Shown here one piece after another: positions 42,470-50,795 of a stretch of 64,000 nt of DNA. A program made the position numbers and the translations under genes. Source of the stretch: Actinoplanes sp. TBRC 11911 (GTDB taxonomy: Bacteria; Actinomycetota; Actinomycetes; Mycobacteriales; Micromonosporaceae); the NCBI RefSeq assembly GCF_012933445.1, contig NZ_JABBNC010000022.1, positions 95,719 through 159,718 on the forward strand, read 5' to 3'. How positions within the stretch are numbered: the stretch's first letter is position 1; every line of letters begins with the position of its first letter. The notes under the pieces are model-generated. The model searched no databases. It was not told the DNA's origin and saw only the letters and a list, made by a program, of their open reading frames with translations.

Positions 42470-44146
42470 TCAGCTTAGGTACGCCAGTGCCTGATGCACC
42501 GAGCGGACCGCGCTCGCGCCCTCACCGACCGCCGCGGCCACCCGCTTCATCGAGTTCGACCGCACGTCCCCGGCCGCGAACACCCCCGGCAGGCTGGTCT
42601 CGAACGGCAGCGGCGGCCGCCCGTCGAGGGTCCAGCGGTCGCCGAGCAGCACATCCGTCGGGATGAAGCCCTTCTCGTCCAGCGCGACGCCGGTCAGCCA
42701 CTCGGTGGCCGGCTCCGCCCCGATGAAGCAGAAAAGCCCGAAACAGCCGCAAATCTCCCCGTCGCCGGACTGCCGCGACGTCAAGGTGACCTCCTCCAGC
42801 CGGTGCCCGCCGACCAGCCCGGTCACCTCGGTCGCCGTGCGCACCGCGATCCTGGGCTCCGCCACAATGCGATCCACCAGGTAGTTCGACATCGAAGCGC
42901 CCAGGTCCCCACCGCGTACGGCAAGAGTCACTTGATCGGCATGCCGGGACAGATAGATGGCCGCCTGGCCGGCCGAGTTCGCCCCACCCACCACCGTCAC
43001 CGGGAGCCCGCGCACCGCCTGCGCCTCCAAATCGGTCGCCGCGTAGTAGATGCCCGACCCGACGAAATGCTTCCACCGGTTCAACGGCAGCTCACGGTAC
43101 GCGGCGCCGGTCGCGACCACGACGGTACGGGTGGGGACCTCGGTGCCGTCGAGCAACGTGATGATGTGCAGGTCGTCCTCGGTACGCATCGACACCACCG
43201 GACACGGGCTGCCCAGATGCGCGCCGAACTTCAGCGCCTGTACCACCGCCCGGTCGGTGAGCTGCGCGCCGCTGAGCCCGAACGGGAAACCCAGGTAGTT
43301 CTCGATCCGCGAACTCGCCGCCGCCTGCCCGCCGGTCGCCACCGCGTCGATCAGCACGGTCTCCAGCCCCTCCGACGCCCCGTAGACCGCCGCGGCCAGG
43401 CCGGCCGGACCCGCGCCGACGATGGTGAGGTCGGCAACCCCTTTGGGCGTACGCCGATAGGTCAGACCAAGATGGTGACTCAGCACGCCGGTGCTGACCC
43501 GCGGCAGCGTTCTCGCCGGCATGATCGCGGCCGGCAGGTCGGCGGGCGACAGGTCCGCCGCCGCCATCGCCTTCTGCCCGTCCTCCGACTCCGGATCCAG
43601 CCACAGATGCGGCAGATACTGCCGGGTCAGGAACGTCTGCAACGCCAGACCCTCCCGGCTGCGCAGGTCGCCGACCACCTCCAGGTTGCGGCCCACCTCG
43701 TACATCAGCAGCTGCCGCCGCGCCAGGAACGACCGCAGCAGCTGATCGCTGAGCTCCGCGTCGCGCGCCATCAACTGCCGGAACGAGGCCATCGGGATCC
43801 GGTGCACGACCCCGTCCTGCGCCACCCGAGACGAGCCGATCCGGTTCTGCCCCGTCAGCAAGCTCATCTCCCCGACGAACTGCCCCGGCCCCGCCGTCAG
43901 AAACGCCGACCCGTCCTGCCGGACCACCTCGAGCAGGCCACTCTCCACCAGCAGCAGCTCCGGGTCCTCGTCACCCACCTCGAACAGCACATCACCCTCG
44001 TGCACCGCACCGGGCACCCCGTAGGCGATCGCCCGCGCGAACACCTCCGGCGTGAGCTTCCGGCTCGCAAGCGCGACAAGTTCATCCAGCTCATTGCCCA
44101 GTTCCGGGAACGAGCTGCGGCCAAGGTCAGGGAGAGATGTCACCAC
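42470..44146 (-). CDS. Cyclic-nucleotide-binding domain fused to thioredoxin-reductase-like FAD oxidoreductase
   Basis: A 558-residue fusion. Residues about 25-150 form a cNMP/CRP-type sensor (AVHEGDVLFEVGDEDPELLL, AGPGQFVGEMSLLTGQNRIG). Residues about 245-555 are a two-dinucleotide-domain flavoprotein, with LTIVGAGPAGLAAAVYGASE for FAD, VTVVGGANSAGQAAIYLS for NAD(P)H and FAAGDVRSNSMKRVAAAVGE near the end. The redox CxxC of true thioredoxin reductases is missing: the region reads GGQAAASSRIENYLGFP. The only cysteines in a pair-like arrangement are in ICGCFGLFCF. Likely a ligand-controlled redox enzyme. Start GTG 44146 (or 44143), without a clear ribosome binding site. Confidence 0.8.
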   Translation of the reverse strand: MVTSLPDLGRSSFPELGNELDELVALASRKLTPEVFARAIAYGVPGAVHEGDVLFEVGDEDPELLLVESGLLEVVRQDGSAFLTAGPGQFVGEMSLLTGQNRIGSSRVAQDGVVHRIPMASFRQLMARDAELSDQLLRSFLARRQLLMYEVGRNLEVVGDLRSREGLALQTFLTRQYLPHLWLDPESEDGQKAMAAADLSPADLPAAIMPARTLPRVSTGVLSHHLGLTYRRTPKGVADLTIVGAGPAGLAAAVYGASEGLETVLIDAVATGGQAAASSRIENYLGFPFGLSGAQLTDRAVVQALKFGAHLGSPCPVVSMRTEDDLHIITLLDGTEVPTRTVVVATGAAYRELPLNRWKHFVGSGIYYAATDLEAQAVRGLPVTVVGGANSAGQAAIYLSRHADQVTLAVRGGDLGASMSNYLVDRIVAEPRIAVRTATEVTGLVGGHRLEEVTLTSRQSGDGEICGCFGLFCFIGAEPATEWLTGVALDEKGFIPTDVLLGDRWTLDGRPPLPFETSLPGVFAAGDVRSNSMKRVAAAVGEGASAVRSVHQALAYLS

Positions 44147-44218
44147 CGGCTGATGCTGACAGACCGGGCGACCTCGGTTCAATGACCCAGGACTCCATCC
44201 GCTAAGCTTTATCCCGTC

Positions 44219-44291
44219 GCGGACGTAGCGCAGCTGGTAGCGCATCACCTTGCCAAGGTGAGGGTCGCGGGTTCGAATCCCGTCGTCCGCT
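44219..44291 (+). tRNA. tRNA-Gly (GCC anticodon)
   Basis: A 73-nt tRNA. Acceptor stem GCGGACG (44219-44225) pairs with CGTCCGC (44284-44290), discriminator T. The anticodon arm CACCT-TTGCCAA-type loop reads CACCTTGCCAAGGTG with GCC as anticodon; the T arm holds GGTTCGAATCC. CCA is not encoded. The promoter region upstream is shared with the divergent flavoprotein gene. Confidence 0.95.
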
Positions 44292-44301
44292 CGCGGCTGG
44301 G

Positions 44302-44338
44302 GCGGCCCTGTCTGCAGAAAGCGCAGACCTTGGGCCGC
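44302..44338 (+). terminator. Two-stage hairpin after tRNA-Gly
   Basis: GCGGCCC pairs with GGGCCGC, and inside it GTCTGC pairs with GCAGAC around an agaaagc loop, 10 bp after the tRNA. It is followed by ctcgcctgtttcc, a weak T-rich end. Confidence 0.65.
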
Positions 44339-44349
44339 TCGCCTGTTTC

Positions 44350-44368
44350 CTGGGGGCCGAGCCCCCAG
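44350..44368 (+). terminator. Second GC hairpin after tRNA-Gly
   Basis: CTGGGGGC-cga-GCCCCCAG, a perfect 8-bp stem with a 3-nt loop, directly follows the first hairpin. It may be a back-up terminator. Confidence 0.5.
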
Positions 44369-44479
44369 ACCCCACGGTGCGGTGGTTGCGCATTCGCGTG
44401 AGGGTCGCGCTTGGTGCGTTGGGGCAGTTTGGGAATCGCTGACGCGGTTCGAATCGGGCTTGAGTGTTGCCGTGGTGTG

Positions 44480-45560
44480 GCGCGTCCCGCGCTGCGCGCG
44501 GTCGCGATGGGCGCGCTCGCCCGCTGCCGCGACTGCGTTCCCGCGTCCGTGGTCCGCTCGCGCCGACCGTGCTTTCCGTGCCCGCCGTCCCGCGCTCGTG
44601 ACACCGGTCGCGGCGGCGGTGTTTCCGTCTCGCGCGTTTGCGGCGCCTGCGTTCCCGCGCTCGCGGAACCGGTGTTTGCCGTGCGCGCCGTCTCCCGCGT
44701 TTGCGGCGCCCGCGTTCCCACGCTCGTGACACCCGCCCGCGTCGCCCGCGCTTTCCCTTGCCGGCGTTTCCGCGTCCCTCCTTTCCGCGGTCGCGTCTCC
44801 CACGCCCACTCTTTCCGCGCCCGCGTCGCCCGCGCTTCCCTTGCCCGCGGCGCCCGCGCCTCCTTACCCGCGTTCCGCGCCCCTCCATTCCGCGCCCGCG
44901 TTTCCCGCGCCCGCGTTTCCCGCGCCCGCGTTTCCCGCGCCCGCGTTTCCCGCGCCCGCGTTTCCCGCGCCCCAGTTGCCCGCGCCGCGCCGGTTGGGGA
45001 CGGGTGCGGCACGCCCTGTGCATCATGTCCGTCGGCGTGTGGCGGGCCACGGCACCCGCGCTCTCCGCGCTCGCTACGTCCGCTCCGCGGTGCGCCCGTC
45101 ACGTCCGCGGTGCGCCCGTCACGTCCGCGGTGCGCCCGTCACGTCCGCGGTGCGCCCGTCACGTCCGCGGTGCGCCCGTCACGTCCGCGTCCGTGCCACG
45201 CCCGCCACGCCCGCGTCCGTGCCACGCCCGCCACGCCCGCGTCCGTGCCACGCCCGCCACGTCGCGCCGCTCCCGCCACGCCGCGCCGCGCCCGCCACGT
45301 CGCGCCACGCCACGCCACGCCACGTCGCGCCACGCCACGCCACGCCACGTCGCGCCACGCCACGCCACGCCACGTCGCGCCACGCCACGCCACGTCGCGC
45401 CACGCCACGCCACGTCGCGCCACGTCGCGCCGCTCCCGCCGCGTCCGCGCTGCGCCCGCGTTCCGGCGCCCGCGTTCTGCGCCTGTGCGCGGCGCCGCGG
45501 CTTTCGCGCGCGTTTCCCGCTTTCCGCGTGCTCTCCTTGCCCGCGCTTCCGGCGGCCTGG
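44480..45560. repeat. Minisatellite block of CGCGCC/CCACG-based tandem repeats
   Basis: More than 1 kb of extreme-GC tandem repeats in successive families. First come loose cgcgcccgcgttcccgcg phrases from about 44480. Then five copies of the 15-mer GCGCCCGCGTTTCCC (44892-44966), five copies of a 20-mer with ACGTCCGCGGTGCGCCCGTC (45081-45180), three copies of a 26-mer (45189, 45215, 45241), and an irregular run of CCACG and CGCGC pentamers (about 45296-45435). The plus strand is strikingly C-rich. All frames are open by composition and give Arg/Pro/Ala-rich nonsense; no gene is supported. Confidence 0.85.
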
Positions 45561-45639
45561 CTTCCCGCGGCGGGTCTCCCACGCCCGCGCGTTTCGCAGT
45601 TGGTGGGTCACGCGGTGGGTTCAGCTACTCGGAGACGTC

Positions 45640-45972
45640 GTGCGCCGTCGCCCGCCTTGCTCGCATATCCGATATTTCCGAGGAAAGTGCGATCGGCTGG
45701 GCCAGTGGTTCGGCGGGTGGCGGGCGGCGCTTCCATTATGTGGGACGAGCGGCCGGGTGCTGAGACTGGCGACCACGTCCTGGACTCGGCGTCCGCAGTG
45801 TGGGATTCGCGTCCATTGTGGAACGATATTTTGCCAGGTAATGCCGCATTCGTCCGGCTGTTTTCCGGGGCCGGATGTGAACCTTGGAGAGTTATGGCTC
45901 GTATGTGGGCGCAACTCTCCAAGGTTCGCAAGAATCCACGATGTGGCCGGGTTGCCCACATAATGGGACGGC
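45640..45972 (-). repeat. Dispersed hairpin element, copy B
   Basis: The reverse complement matches copy A in order. Hairpin arms GAACCTTGGAGAGTT (45879-45893) and complement (45913-45927) have the same 19-nt loop. Then follow ccacaatggacgcgaatc (about 45821), cgtggtcgcc-agtctcag (about 45776), tcccacataatggaagcg (about 45746) and GGAAATATCGGATATGCGA (45679-45661). The spacing between blocks is nearly conserved while the sequence between blocks differs. The outer edge is cccacataatgggac at 45956-45970. Confidence 0.75.
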
Positions 45973-45982
45973 CGACCTGCGG

Positions 45983-46310
45983 GCAGCTCGAGCCGCGGGC
46001 AGCTCGAGCCGCGGGCAGCTCGAGCCGCGGGCAGGTCGAGCCGTAGGCAGGTCGAGCCGTAGGCAGGTCGAGCCGTAGGCAGGTCGAGCCGTAGGCAGGT
46101 CGAGCCGTGGGCAGCTCGAGCCGTGGGCAGCTCGAGCCGTGGGCAGCTCGAGCCGTGGGCAGCTCGAGCCGTAGGCAGGTCGAGCCGTGGGCAGCTCGAG
46201 CCGTAGGCAGGTCGAGCCGTGGGCAGGTCGAGCCGTGGGCAGCTCGAGCCGTAGGCAGGTCGAGCCGTGGGCAGCTCGAGCCGTAGGCAGGTCGAGCCGT
46301 GGGCAGCTCG
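45983..46310. repeat. 16-bp minisatellite, about 20 copies
   Basis: Twenty contiguous copies plus a partial of a 16-mer, GCAGGTCGAGCCGTAG or GCAGCTCGAGCCGTGG, with only a few alternating positions (G/C at 5, A/G near the end). Contraction and expansion by slippage are likely. It lies next to hairpin element B. Confidence 0.92.
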
Positions 46311-46382
46311 GCTCGCGAGTGGATCGGCTCGCGAGTGGATCGGCTCGCGAGTGGATCGGCTCGCGAGTGGATCGGCTCGCGG
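46311..46382. repeat. Second 16-bp minisatellite
   Basis: Four copies plus a partial of GCTCGCGAGTGGATCG at 46311, 46327, 46343 and 46359. It has the same period as the preceding array but a different sequence; each unit contains the palindrome CTCGCGAG. Confidence 0.92.
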
Positions 46383-46389
46383 CCAGGAC

Positions 46390-46571
46390 GATCTCCGGGC
46401 TGCCGCAGCCCGGGGTGCGCGTCAGGTTGGTCGAAGTGATCTCAGGCCGCCGTCCACGGGCGCAGCGCGAGCGGACCTCGACAGGAGTGAGTCTGGGCCG
46501 CGAGGTCGTGCAGGTCTACGTCGGCGGTCCAGAGGCGGCGGACAGGGGAGTGGCCGTCCCAAAGCCGTAAA
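46390..46571 (+). pseudogene. Possible remnant of a GH3-type C-terminal domain
   Basis: After the minisatellites a frame reads GREVVQVYVGGPEAADRGVA and stops at 46569-46571. The block GREVVQVYV-x-x-P resembles the conserved end of the fibronectin-like domain of GH3 beta-glucosidases. Nothing upstream in the frame belongs to such an enzyme, so this would be a decayed tail. The match is short and made by eye. The rest, to 46674, shows no feature. Confidence 0.35.
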
Positions 46572-46674
46572 AGTGACCTAACGGGCCTGCGGGTGCTGTC
46601 AGGGGGCGGGGGCTGCGTTTGCTGGGCGGCGGGCTGGTGGTTCTTGGGGGTGCTGGGTGGGCGGCGGGCTGGGG

Positions 46675-47973
46675 TTAGCCGGCCTCGTAGGAGTGGAGGA
46701 GGTGGCTTACTCGGGGGTGGGCCAGCAGGCGGGTGCGGAAGAAGTCGTTGACCAGGGCGGCTGCGGGGGCGCGGACGCGGGCCGCGGTGGCGGCCCAGTC
46801 GGCGTCGGTCTCGTCGGCGGCCAGGACGGAGGCGCGGAGCTGGCCCAGGGCGGCCAGCAGGCGGGTCTCGTCGGGGCCGGTCGTGGCGGCGGCCAAGGTT
46901 ACCGCCAGCACGTCGAGTTGGCGCAGGACCAAGGTGCGGTCGATGCCGGAGGTTGGGTCCAGGGCGGCCGTTGCGGCCTCCAGCAGGCCGGACACCTGGT
47001 ACAGGCCGGCGGACGGCTCGTCGAAGAGCTCGCGGACGTACGCCGCGGCCTCCAGCTCGTCGCCTAGGCGGAACAAGTTGTAGAGGCGTTTGGCCACCTT
47101 GCCGTAGCTGGGTTCGACGCTCAGATAGTGCCGGACCTCCTCGCGCATCGCCTGCTGGTAGGCCTCGCGAGCGCCGGGGCGGGCCAGCGGTTGCAGGCGG
47201 CGCACCAGAGGCAGGGCGGCGGGCTCGAGGTAGACCTCCTGCACCAGCGGGTCGATCGCGCCGTCGAACGAACGCACCACGCCGTCGGCGGCCTCCCAGC
47301 TCAGGTCGATGACGTTGCTGGCGATCGCGATGCGCTCGTGCGCAGGGTCGGCGATGATCCAGTACAGGTAGATCCAGCCGCCGCCGACCTCGGTGTCGTC
47401 CCATGTGTACGTGCGGGGGGAGCCGTCGGGGGCCGCGACGGTGAGACGGCCGGCGACGATCTCCGGCGTGGTCCACTCGATGGTGTGGCCGGCGGGCAAG
47501 GGTACGCCCTTGCGGACGACGGCTTCCGGGAAGGTGCCGAGGTCGGCTTCCAGCAACACGATGCCGGGTTCGGCGGTGGCCCGCAACGCCGTCGCTTTGA
47601 AAGCCGTACGGAATATGCGTTCGGCCTCCGCTCGGGAATCGGCGTGGATGTGCACCCGTTCGAAGAAGTCGCGGTCGCCGGGAAACAATTGGATCCGGCC
47701 CTGGGCGGCGCTGCCGGCGATGGCGATGGCCGACTCGATGCGCGGATGCGGTGCGAGCCGGACGTGCGGCACCATGCTCCGGAAATAGTCCAGGTCCGCC
47801 GGGTCGAAGTCGAGCAGGGAAACCGGGTCGCCGAAGACGCCGGTGTCCGGGTCGACCACGATGCGGGCGCCGTCCCGGTTCGCGGCGGCGGCCGCGTTCA
47901 TCCACTGTCGAGCCTGCGCGACGTCGGCCTCGATGCCGGCGTTGCGGGCCACCTCATCAATTCCGTCGCTCAT
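46675..47973 (-). CDS. Unrecognised protein, possibly nucleotidyltransferase-like
   Basis: A 432-residue soluble protein that I do not recognise. Residues about 75-105 read ESAIAIAGSAAQGRIQLFPG and then DRDFFERVHIHADSR; a GS-x-A-x-G ... D-x-D arrangement like this occurs at the active site of pol-beta-type nucleotidyltransferases, and the following strands (GIVLLEADLG, THTIEWTTPEI-like GHTIEWTTPEI) could hold a third acid. The C-terminal half is helical and Ala/Leu rich. No signal peptide. ATG 47973 is chosen over 48123 because the leader is unlike coding sequence. It is divergent from the DUF885 gene. Confidence 0.7.
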   Translation of the reverse strand: MSDGIDEVARNAGIEADVAQARQWMNAAAAANRDGARIVVDPDTGVFGDPVSLLDFDPADLDYFRSMVPHVRLAPHPRIESAIAIAGSAAQGRIQLFPGDRDFFERVHIHADSRAEAERIFRTAFKATALRATAEPGIVLLEADLGTFPEAVVRKGVPLPAGHTIEWTTPEIVAGRLTVAAPDGSPRTYTWDDTEVGGGWIYLYWIIADPAHERIAIASNVIDLSWEAADGVVRSFDGAIDPLVQEVYLEPAALPLVRRLQPLARPGAREAYQQAMREEVRHYLSVEPSYGKVAKRLYNLFRLGDELEAAAYVRELFDEPSAGLYQVSGLLEAATAALDPTSGIDRTLVLRQLDVLAVTLAAATTGPDETRLLAALGQLRASVLAADETDADWAATAARVRAPAAALVNDFFRTRLLAHPRVSHLLHSYEAG

Positions 47974-48245
47974 GACCGAAAGATAGGCCGGATTCACCGC
48001 GGCACCCTTTGTGACAGGGGACACCGGCATCCCGGTGAACGCGCTTTCCACAATGGAGCAGGACGGACACGCGGCATGTGATTTCCGCCGTTGGCCGACT
48101 TCATCACATTTCCGGGCAGGCAAAGCTCCGGCGCGCCCGCCACCGGATCCATATCATGGTCCGGACCGGGCACCCGGACTAAGTTGATTGAGTGAGCAGG
48201 GTCGCCGGTTGTTGTTTGAACGGGGCCCGGTAAGGACGCGTTTTG
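47974..48245. other. Divergent intergenic region
   Basis: A 272-bp gap between the unrecognised gene (minus) and the DUF885 gene (plus). It is less GC-rich than its surroundings, as expected for promoters, but I could not assign -10/-35 boxes with confidence. AAGGA at 48233-48237 is the ribosome binding site of the DUF885 gene. Confidence 0.5.
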
Positions 48246-49937
48246 GTGGGTGTGTCTGACAGTGATCAAGAAGACGAACGCATGACCCCTCGACGGCTTG
48301 CCGACTCGTACGTCGCGGCGCTCGCCGAGCTGGACCCGGCCGTGGCCGTTCAGCTGGGCATCAACCCGGGCGACGACCGGCTGTCCGACCTGTCGCCGGC
48401 GGGGGCCGAGGCCGTCGCCGCTCTCGGGCGCCGCACGCTGGAGCAGCTCGATGCCATCGAGGCCGCCGCGGAGAACCAGGACGAAAGTGAGCAGCGCTGC
48501 GCCCGCCTGCTGCGCGAGCGGATCGGCGCCGAGCTGGTCGTCCACGACGCGGGCGAGGACCTGCGCGGCGCCGTGAACAGCTTGTCGTCGCCGCTGCACG
48601 TCCTCCGGCACACCTTCGTGCAGATGCCGAACGAGACCGAGGAGCAGTGGGGCGTGATCGCCCGCCGGCTCGGCCGGGTGCCGGAGGCGCTGGACGGCTA
48701 CCGGGAATCGCTGGAGCTCGGGATCCAGCGCGGGCTGCTGGCGGCGCCACGGCAGGTCGGCGCGCTGCTCGCACAGGTGAAGGCCTGGGTGGAGGGGGAC
48801 TGGTTCGCCGCCCTGGTGACCGCCGGGCCGGACTCCCTGCGCGCCCAGCTGGACGACGCCGCGACCACCGCCACCGCCGCGCTGGCCGGGCTGCGCGCCT
48901 GGATGGAGGACGTCTACGCCCGCGCGGCCGAGGGCACGCCGGACGCCGTCGGCCGGGACCGCTACCGGATCTGGGCGCGGTTGTGGAACGGCGCCGACTT
49001 CGACCTGGACGAGGCGTACGGCTGGGCCTGGAATGAATTTCACCAGCTCGACGCCGAGATGCGGGCGGAGGCGGAGAAGGTGCTCAGCGGCGCCACGCCG
49101 CTCGAGGCCGCCGAGTATCTCAAGACCGAGGGACCGGCCGTCGAGGGTGCCGAGCAGGCGCGCGAACACCTGCAGCAGCTGATGGACAAGACCATCAGCG
49201 ACCTGCAGGGAACCCACTTCGACGTGGCCGAGCCGATCACCCACGTGCAGGCGATGATCGCGCCGGTCGGCAGCGCACCCGCGCCCTATTACACGCCGCC
49301 CACGCTCGACTTCTCCCGGCCCGGGCGCACGTGGCTGCCGGCCAGCAAGGAGGACCGCTACCCGCTGTGGTTCATCACGTCGGCCTGGTACCACGAGGGG
49401 GTGCCGGGCCACCACCTGCAGATCGCCCAGTGGCTCTATGTGGCCGGCAGCCTGTCCAACTACCAGGTCTCGCTGGGCGCGGTCTCGTCCAACGTCGAGG
49501 GCTGGGCGCTCTACGCGGAGCGGCTGATGGACGAGCTGGGCTACCACACGTCGGCGACCCGGCTGGGCTACCTGTCCGCGCAGATGCTGCGGCTGCAGCG
49601 CGTCATCGTGGACATCGGCATGCACCTGGAGCTCGACTTCCCGGCGAACTCGCCGTACCGGCCGGGTGAGCGGGTCACCCCGGAGGCGACCCGCGAGTTC
49701 ATGGGCCGCTACAGCGGGCTCGACGACGAGTTGCTCGACGGCGAGGTGATCCGCTATCTGGGCATGCCGGGACAGGCGATCGGCTACAAGCTCGGCGAGC
49801 GCACCTGGCTGCGGGGCCGGGAGGCGGCGCGCGCCGCGCACGGGGACGCGTTCGACCTCAAGGCGTGGCACATGGCCGCGCTCTCGCAGGGGTCGCAGGG
49901 CCTCGACGACCTGTACGAGACCCTGGCGAACCTGTAA
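48246..49937 (+). CDS. DUF885-family putative zinc carboxypeptidase-like protein
   Basis: A 563-residue DUF885 protein. The metal-site signature is WYHEGVPGHHLQIAQ (His383, Glu384, His389 and His390), about where family members place it, with GWALYAERLMDELGYH downstream supplying the third ligand region (the Glu in VEGWALYAERL). These proteins are helical M32-like metalloproteases of unknown substrate. No signal peptide. GTG 48246 lies 8 nt after AAGGA; TTG 48243 and ATG 48282 are alternatives. Its stop is 3 bp from the convergent permease gene. Confidence 0.85.
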   Translation: MGVSDSDQEDERMTPRRLADSYVAALAELDPAVAVQLGINPGDDRLSDLSPAGAEAVAALGRRTLEQLDAIEAAAENQDESEQRCARLLRERIGAELVVHDAGEDLRGAVNSLSSPLHVLRHTFVQMPNETEEQWGVIARRLGRVPEALDGYRESLELGIQRGLLAAPRQVGALLAQVKAWVEGDWFAALVTAGPDSLRAQLDDAATTATAALAGLRAWMEDVYARAAEGTPDAVGRDRYRIWARLWNGADFDLDEAYGWAWNEFHQLDAEMRAEAEKVLSGATPLEAAEYLKTEGPAVEGAEQAREHLQQLMDKTISDLQGTHFDVAEPITHVQAMIAPVGSAPAPYYTPPTLDFSRPGRTWLPASKEDRYPLWFITSAWYHEGVPGHHLQIAQWLYVAGSLSNYQVSLGAVSSNVEGWALYAERLMDELGYHTSATRLGYLSAQMLRLQRVIVDIGMHLELDFPANSPYRPGERVTPEATREFMGRYSGLDDELLDGEVIRYLGMPGQAIGYKLGERTWLRGREAARAAHGDAFDLKAWHMAALSQGSQGLDDLYETLANL

Positions 49938-49940
49938 CCG

Positions 49941-50795
49941 TCACTTCACGGCGCCCGCCACCAGGCCGGCCACGTAGTAACGCTGCAACAACAGATAGAG
50001 CACGATGCACGGTACGGCGGTCACCGCCACTCCGGCCTGCATGATGCCCCAGTTCAGGGTGCCGAGCTGGTTGGTGGCCAGCACGGTCAGGGTGACCGGC
50101 AAGGTGAACTTGGCCTCGTCGGTCACCAGGATCAGCGCCGCGAAGAACTCGTTCCAGGACGTGAAGAACGTGAACAGCGCGGTGCTGATCAGCCCGGGGA
50201 TGGCGACCGGCAGCATCACCCGGGCCATCGCTTTGAGGTAGCCGCAGCCGTCGATCAGCGCGGCCTCCTCGATGCTGGCCGGCAGCGAGGCGAAGCTGTT
50301 GCGCATCAGGAAGATGCCGAACGGCAGCTGGAACGTGGTGTAGACGAGCGTCAGCCCGAGCAGGGTGTTGCCCAGGCCCAGGTCGTGCAGGATCGAGAAC
50401 AACGGCGTGATGATCGCCTGGAACGGGATCATGAAGGTGGCCAGGATGACGAAGAACAGCAGGCCGCTGCCCCGGAACCGCAGCCGGGCGAAGCCGTAGC
50501 CGGCCAGGGTCGCGAGGGCGACGGTGAGCACGGTCGAGCCGGCCGCCACCACCACGCTGTTTAAAACGTGCTGCCATATGCCGAATTGTCCGGTGTTCCC
50601 TAACGAGCGGTAGTTGTCCACCGAGAACGTGTGCGGGTACAGCGTCGGCGGGTTGGACGTGGACTCGGCCGACGACTTCAGCGACTGCGACACCATCATG
50701 TAGATCGGGTACAGAACGACGAGCGAGACACACAGGCAGGCGATCCACCAGGCGGCGCGCGGCAGCGTACGGCGTACGTCGGCAAAGGTTTTCAT
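49941..50795 (-). CDS. CUT1 sugar ABC transporter permease (MalG/AraQ type)
   Basis: A 284-residue membrane protein with six helices, EAA loop near 185 (EEAALIDGCGYLKAMARVML). Its ATG overlaps the stop of the preceding permease by four bases. Last gene of the GH127-binding protein-permease-permease operon; the likely substrate is an arabinose-containing oligosaccharide. No ATPase gene accompanies it. Confidence 0.9.
   Translation of the reverse strand: MKTFADVRRTLPRAAWWIACLCVSLVVLYPIYMMVSQSLKSSAESTSNPPTLYPHTFSVDNYRSLGNTGQFGIWQHVLNSVVVAAGSTVLTVALATLAGYGFARLRFRGSGLLFFVILATFMIPFQAIITPLFSILHDLGLGNTLLGLTLVYTTFQLPFGIFLMRNSFASLPASIEEAALIDGCGYLKAMARVMLPVAIPGLISTALFTFFTSWNEFFAALILVTDEAKFTLPVTLTVLATNQLGTLNWGIMQAGVAVTAVPCIVLYLLLQRYYVAGLVAGAVK

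Noticed and set aside
44219..44480. Integration site at the tRNA 3' end
   Set aside because: A ggttcgaatc-like string reappears near 44448, but it is short and no integrase or phage gene is present.
44202..45102. Minus-strand frames containing DGIRTRDPHLGKVMRYQLRY
   Set aside because: This phrase is the translation of the antisense of the tRNA-Gly gene, a familiar spurious protein.
44411..46046. 400-450-residue Arg/Ala/Pro-rich frames over the minisatellites
   Set aside because: Pure repeat translation in all six frames, no start signals and no conserved domain.
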